Notes under the pieces: generated by a model
What the model saw: the letters and a program-made list of their open reading frames with translations, nothing else
Told to the model about the DNA's origin: nothing
The model's database searches: none
Origin: Sandaracinobacteroides sp039808025
Lineage (GTDB): Bacteria > Pseudomonadota > Alphaproteobacteria > Sphingomonadales > Sphingomonadaceae
Direction: 5' to 3'
Assembly (NCBI GenBank): GCA_039808025.1
Contig: JBDHSK010000006.1
Location: 124,001-188,000 of the forward strand
Length of the DNA: 64,000 nt
Position numbers and translations under genes: made by a program
Part shown: piece by piece, positions 62,093-64,000 of the stretch
Layout of the letters: the number at the start of each line of letters is the position of its first letter
Position numbering within the stretch: the first letter of the stretch is position 1

Positions 62093-62629
62093 GTGAAACG
62101 CTGGCTGAGGGTGATCCAACGCGAAGAGTTGCTGGCCTCCCGCTGGCTGCAACCTTTTGCGCGCCACCTGTCCAGCCCCTCGCTGTGGCGAATCAACCGC
62201 CGGGGAATGGCGCGTGGTATCGGGCTCGGGCTGTTCGCTGCCTTTGCGGTTCCGCTTGCCCAGACACCAGCCGCCGCCGTGCTGGCAGCAGTGATGCGCG
62301 CCAACCTGCCAGTGGCGGCTGCCGCAACATTCGTCACCAACCCGCTGACGATGCCGATATTCTACCCGCTCGCCTATCTGCTGGGTTCGAGGATGCTTCA
62401 TACACCACCTGAAGCGATTCTGGCCTTTGCCCCCAACGCCGGAATGATCGAAGGGTTTCTGGGCTGGCTGGTGACACTGGCCGGGCCAACCTATCTGGGC
62501 CTGCTGGTATTCGCGATGGTCAGTGCCGCCGCCGGCTTTTTCATCACCCACTTCAGCTGGGGCCTGCGGGTTCGCTACCGGCGCCGCGTCCGGCTTGAGC
62601 GGCGAATAGCCAGCCACGGCCTGCTGTAA
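62093..62629 (+). CDS. DUF2062-family membrane protein
   Basis: 178 residues. A basic amino end (W-L-R-V-I-Q-R) is followed by S-P-x-L-W-x-x-x-R-R-G-x-A-R-G-x-x-x-G, the DUF2062 start, and three hydrophobic segments with a T-N-P-L-T-M-P motif. I chose GTG 62093 with GGGAG seven bases before; ATG 62042 is possible and adds 17 residues. The gene lies between smpB and a hybrid kinase, as in other sphingomonads. Confidence 0.88.
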   Translation: MKRWLRVIQREELLASRWLQPFARHLSSPSLWRINRRGMARGIGLGLFAAFAVPLAQTPAAAVLAAVMRANLPVAAAATFVTNPLTMPIFYPLAYLLGSRMLHTPPEAILAFAPNAGMIEGFLGWLVTLAGPTYLGLLVFAMVSAAAGFFITHFSWGLRVRYRRRVRLERRIASHGLL

Positions 62630-62737
62630 GGCCCAAAGCCCACAACTCCGGCAGCATTCCGAATTTCACCCCGCGCGCTGCAACGGCGGCAGTGAATCGC
62701 GGTAATCCACTCCTAAGGCTCTTTCCCTCTCTGCCGT

Positions 62738-62766
62738 TAACCCCTTCACCACGAAACAAGGGGTTA
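62738..62766 (+). promoter_or_regulatory. Hairpin before the kinase ATG
   Basis: TAACCCCTT (62738-62746) pairs perfectly with AAGGGGTTA (62758-62766) over an 11-base loop. The right arm holds AAGGGG, the only plausible ribosome-binding site for the ATG at 62776, so the stem could hide it. There is no T run, so it is not an ordinary terminator. Confidence 0.45.
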
Positions 62767-62775
62767 CGAATACCC

Positions 62776-63933
62776 ATGCCAGTAGCGTCCAAGGGCAAGT
62801 CCATGCCGGTCAGAACCCAGGCTGTTGGCTTGCTTGCCGCCGGCCTTGCCCATGATCTCAATAATATGCTGGCCGCCATTATTACAACGATCGAACTTGT
62901 GGCAGAGCGAAGCGCCAATGAAGACGATCGCCTCGATCTGCAATCGGCCGTCGATCAGGCCGCGCGCGCCAGTCAGCTGATCCGCCAGCTGCTGGCCTTT
63001 TCCCGTCAGGAAACCCTGAACCCGGTCGTAGTCGACCTGTCGGCAATCATGTTGGCCCTGCAACAGAACTGCACAGCTACCGTTGGCCGCGACATCCGGC
63101 TCGATCTGGTTGCGGCTCCACCGGTCTTCGTCAAGATCGATACCACTGCCTTTGAGCGCATCCTGGTCAACCTGTTGCTGAACGCCCGCAACGCCATCCG
63201 GGAATGCGGACGCGCGCAGGGGCGCATCCGGGTGAGCTGCCGGCGCCTTACAGCCGCCGAACTCCCCTCCAACGGTCGCTCGTTCATGCCGGACAAAAGC
63301 TATGGCTGCCTCACTGTCGAAGATAATGGCCCCGGCATTGCGCCCGACATTGCCGCCCGCATCTTCGACCCGTATTTCACCACCAGGGATAGTGGGCACG
63401 GCCTTGGCCTCTCCTCGGCCTTCGGGCTGGTCAAGCAGTCGGGCGGTTTCCTGCTGTGTGACGACAGCCTGCTTGGTGGTGCTCGCTTCTCCATCTATCT
63501 GCCGGAAGTGGCAGAGGAAATCCGCCCGACGACCGTTCCGCGCAAAGGATGCGGCAACGTGATCATGCTGGTGGATGATGAACTGCTGTTGCGGATGTCG
63601 GCGGCGCGCGCGCTTGAACGGCTGGGGTTTCGGGTGCGACAGGCAGCAGATGGCGAGGCTGCACTTGCGCGGCTGGAAACCGAACGCCCGGCGCTTCTGA
63701 TATCAGATATCCGCATGCCCGGAATCGATGGCGTGGAACTGGCAAGACGGGCACGCGCCCACCACCCCGGCCTGCCGGTGCTTCTGGTGTCGGGCTTTGC
63801 CGATGAACGGGCGCGCGTTGCCATTCCGGGGGTGGAGGCCGGATTTCTGGAAAAGCCCTTTACAACAAAGCGACTGGAGGAAGCGGTTCTGCATCTGCTA
63901 GACCACGGCAATGCACATCCGGCCAGCCACTGA
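62776..63933 (+). CDS. CckA-like hybrid histidine kinase without sensor domain
   Basis: 385 residues. The protein begins almost at once with the dimerisation box A-V-G-L-L-A-A-G-L-A-H-D-L-N-N (phosphoacceptor His26), then an ATPase domain with N-L-L-L-N-A-R-N-A-I, E-D-N-G-P-G-I and G-H-G-L-G-L-S-S, and a receiver domain with L-V-D-D-E and the phosphoacceptor Asp311 in S-D-I-R-M-P. This is the layout of the second half of CckA, the essential cell-cycle kinase, and its place after dapA-smpB-DUF2062 is the usual place of cckA in sphingomonads; the normal membrane and PAS part is missing. Start candidates are 62776 and 62803; a GTG reading from 62692 lies upstream. Confidence 0.78.
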   Translation: MPVASKGKSMPVRTQAVGLLAAGLAHDLNNMLAAIITTIELVAERSANEDDRLDLQSAVDQAARASQLIRQLLAFSRQETLNPVVVDLSAIMLALQQNCTATVGRDIRLDLVAAPPVFVKIDTTAFERILVNLLLNARNAIRECGRAQGRIRVSCRRLTAAELPSNGRSFMPDKSYGCLTVEDNGPGIAPDIAARIFDPYFTTRDSGHGLGLSSAFGLVKQSGGFLLCDDSLLGGARFSIYLPEVAEEIRPTTVPRKGCGNVIMLVDDELLLRMSAARALERLGFRVRQAADGEAALARLETERPALLISDIRMPGIDGVELARRARAHHPGLPVLLVSGFADERARVAIPGVEAGFLEKPFTTKRLEEAVLHLLDHGNAHPASH

Positions 63934-64000
63934 GGAAGACAAGGACGCGATCTGGGCACTGATAGGCCCGGTATTAAGGGCCGGTGAAACCTACGCGCTC
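63911..64000 (+). CDS. GNAT-family N-acetyltransferase, N-terminal fragment
   Basis: Only the first 30 codons are in the window. The start reads I-R-P-A-T-E-E-D and then I-W-A-L-I, followed by R-A-G-E-T-Y-A-L, a familiar beginning of the GNAT acetyltransferase fold. It overlaps the end of the kinase gene by 23 bases, so it is probably in the same transcript. Substrate unknown. Confidence 0.75.
   Translation, partial: MHIRPATEEDKDAIWALIGPVLRAGETYAL

Noticed and set aside
1..64000. Search for tRNA, CRISPR arrays, insertion sequences, prophage or defence genes
   Set aside because: No cloverleaf, regular repeat-spacer pattern, transposase, integrase or known defence domain was seen by eye.

Overview
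The window is a chromosomal segment of a GC-rich alphaproteobacterium, most likely a member of the Sphingomonadales. The evidence is an alphaproteobacterial-type addB-addA pair, PstA and PstC permeases with the long amino-terminal parts usual in alphaproteobacteria, a secreted metalloprotease ending in a PEPxxWA-type sorting tail, a dapA-smpB-DUF2062-hybrid kinase series, and a holB-metG-tatD-metallohydrolase run. The genes are densely packed, with many ATGA, TGATG and GTGA overlaps. I see no tRNA, rRNA, prophage, insertion sequence or CRISPR array; nearly everything is core or conserved accessory chromosome.

Layout. 1-6760 (+): the end of a sugar-nucleotidyltransferase gene, addB-addA (double-strand-break repair) and trxA. 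6842-10971: argJ (-) divergent from secA (+). 10994-17985: histidine degradation, with hutF and a DUF423 gene on the minus strand, divergent from hutI-hutH-hutG-hutU on the plus strand; the route goes through formylglutamate. 18037-19672 (-): a hexameric tyrosine-coordinated heme protein gene, then rpsF-rpsR-rplI with a good terminator. 19855-23455 (-): a PEP-CTERM metalloprotease, then a coupled group (helix-hairpin-helix membrane protein, MFS exporter, DsbA-like protein). 23515-25745: tusA-like gene and thiC under a TPP riboswitch. 25818-32221: holB-metG, nhaA on the opposite strand, tatD, a PhnP-like hydrolase, a small membrane protein and mazG. 32251-34384 (-): cytochrome b561-like protein, cytochrome c'-like protein and a short-chain dehydrogenase. 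34597-42615 (-): a complete phosphate regulon, nnrU-like gene-phoR-pstSCAB-phoU-phoB, with a possible Pho box before pstS. 42627-47160 (-): a proton-coupled peptide transporter followed by two secreted amidohydrolases, one of which has lost its metal-binding histidines. 47379-56685: an envelope region (MoxR ATPase, patatin autotransporter, GIN-domain protein, DUF4136 and META lipoproteins, MscL, LemA, two TPM-domain proteins, an alpha/beta hydrolase). 56710-64000: ettA, a soluble lytic transglycosylase, dapA, smpB, a DUF2062 protein, a short CckA-like hybrid kinase without a sensor region, and the start of a GNAT acetyltransferase.

How the parts work together. Three metabolic modules are complete in themselves: histidine to glutamate (hut), phosphate sensing and uptake (pho/pst), and probable uptake and hydrolysis of small peptides (POT transporter plus amidohydrolases). 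I did not find a clearly new defence or mobile system. The observations most worth following are the degenerate/active amidohydrolase pair with its peptide transporter, the sensor-less CckA-like kinase behind a hairpin that may hide its ribosome-binding site, the coupled HhH-MFS-DsbA group, and the LemA-TPM-TPM-hydrolase operon with consecutive non-ATG starts. Start codons were chosen by eye from ribosome-binding sites, overlaps and family alignment from memory; no database search was run.
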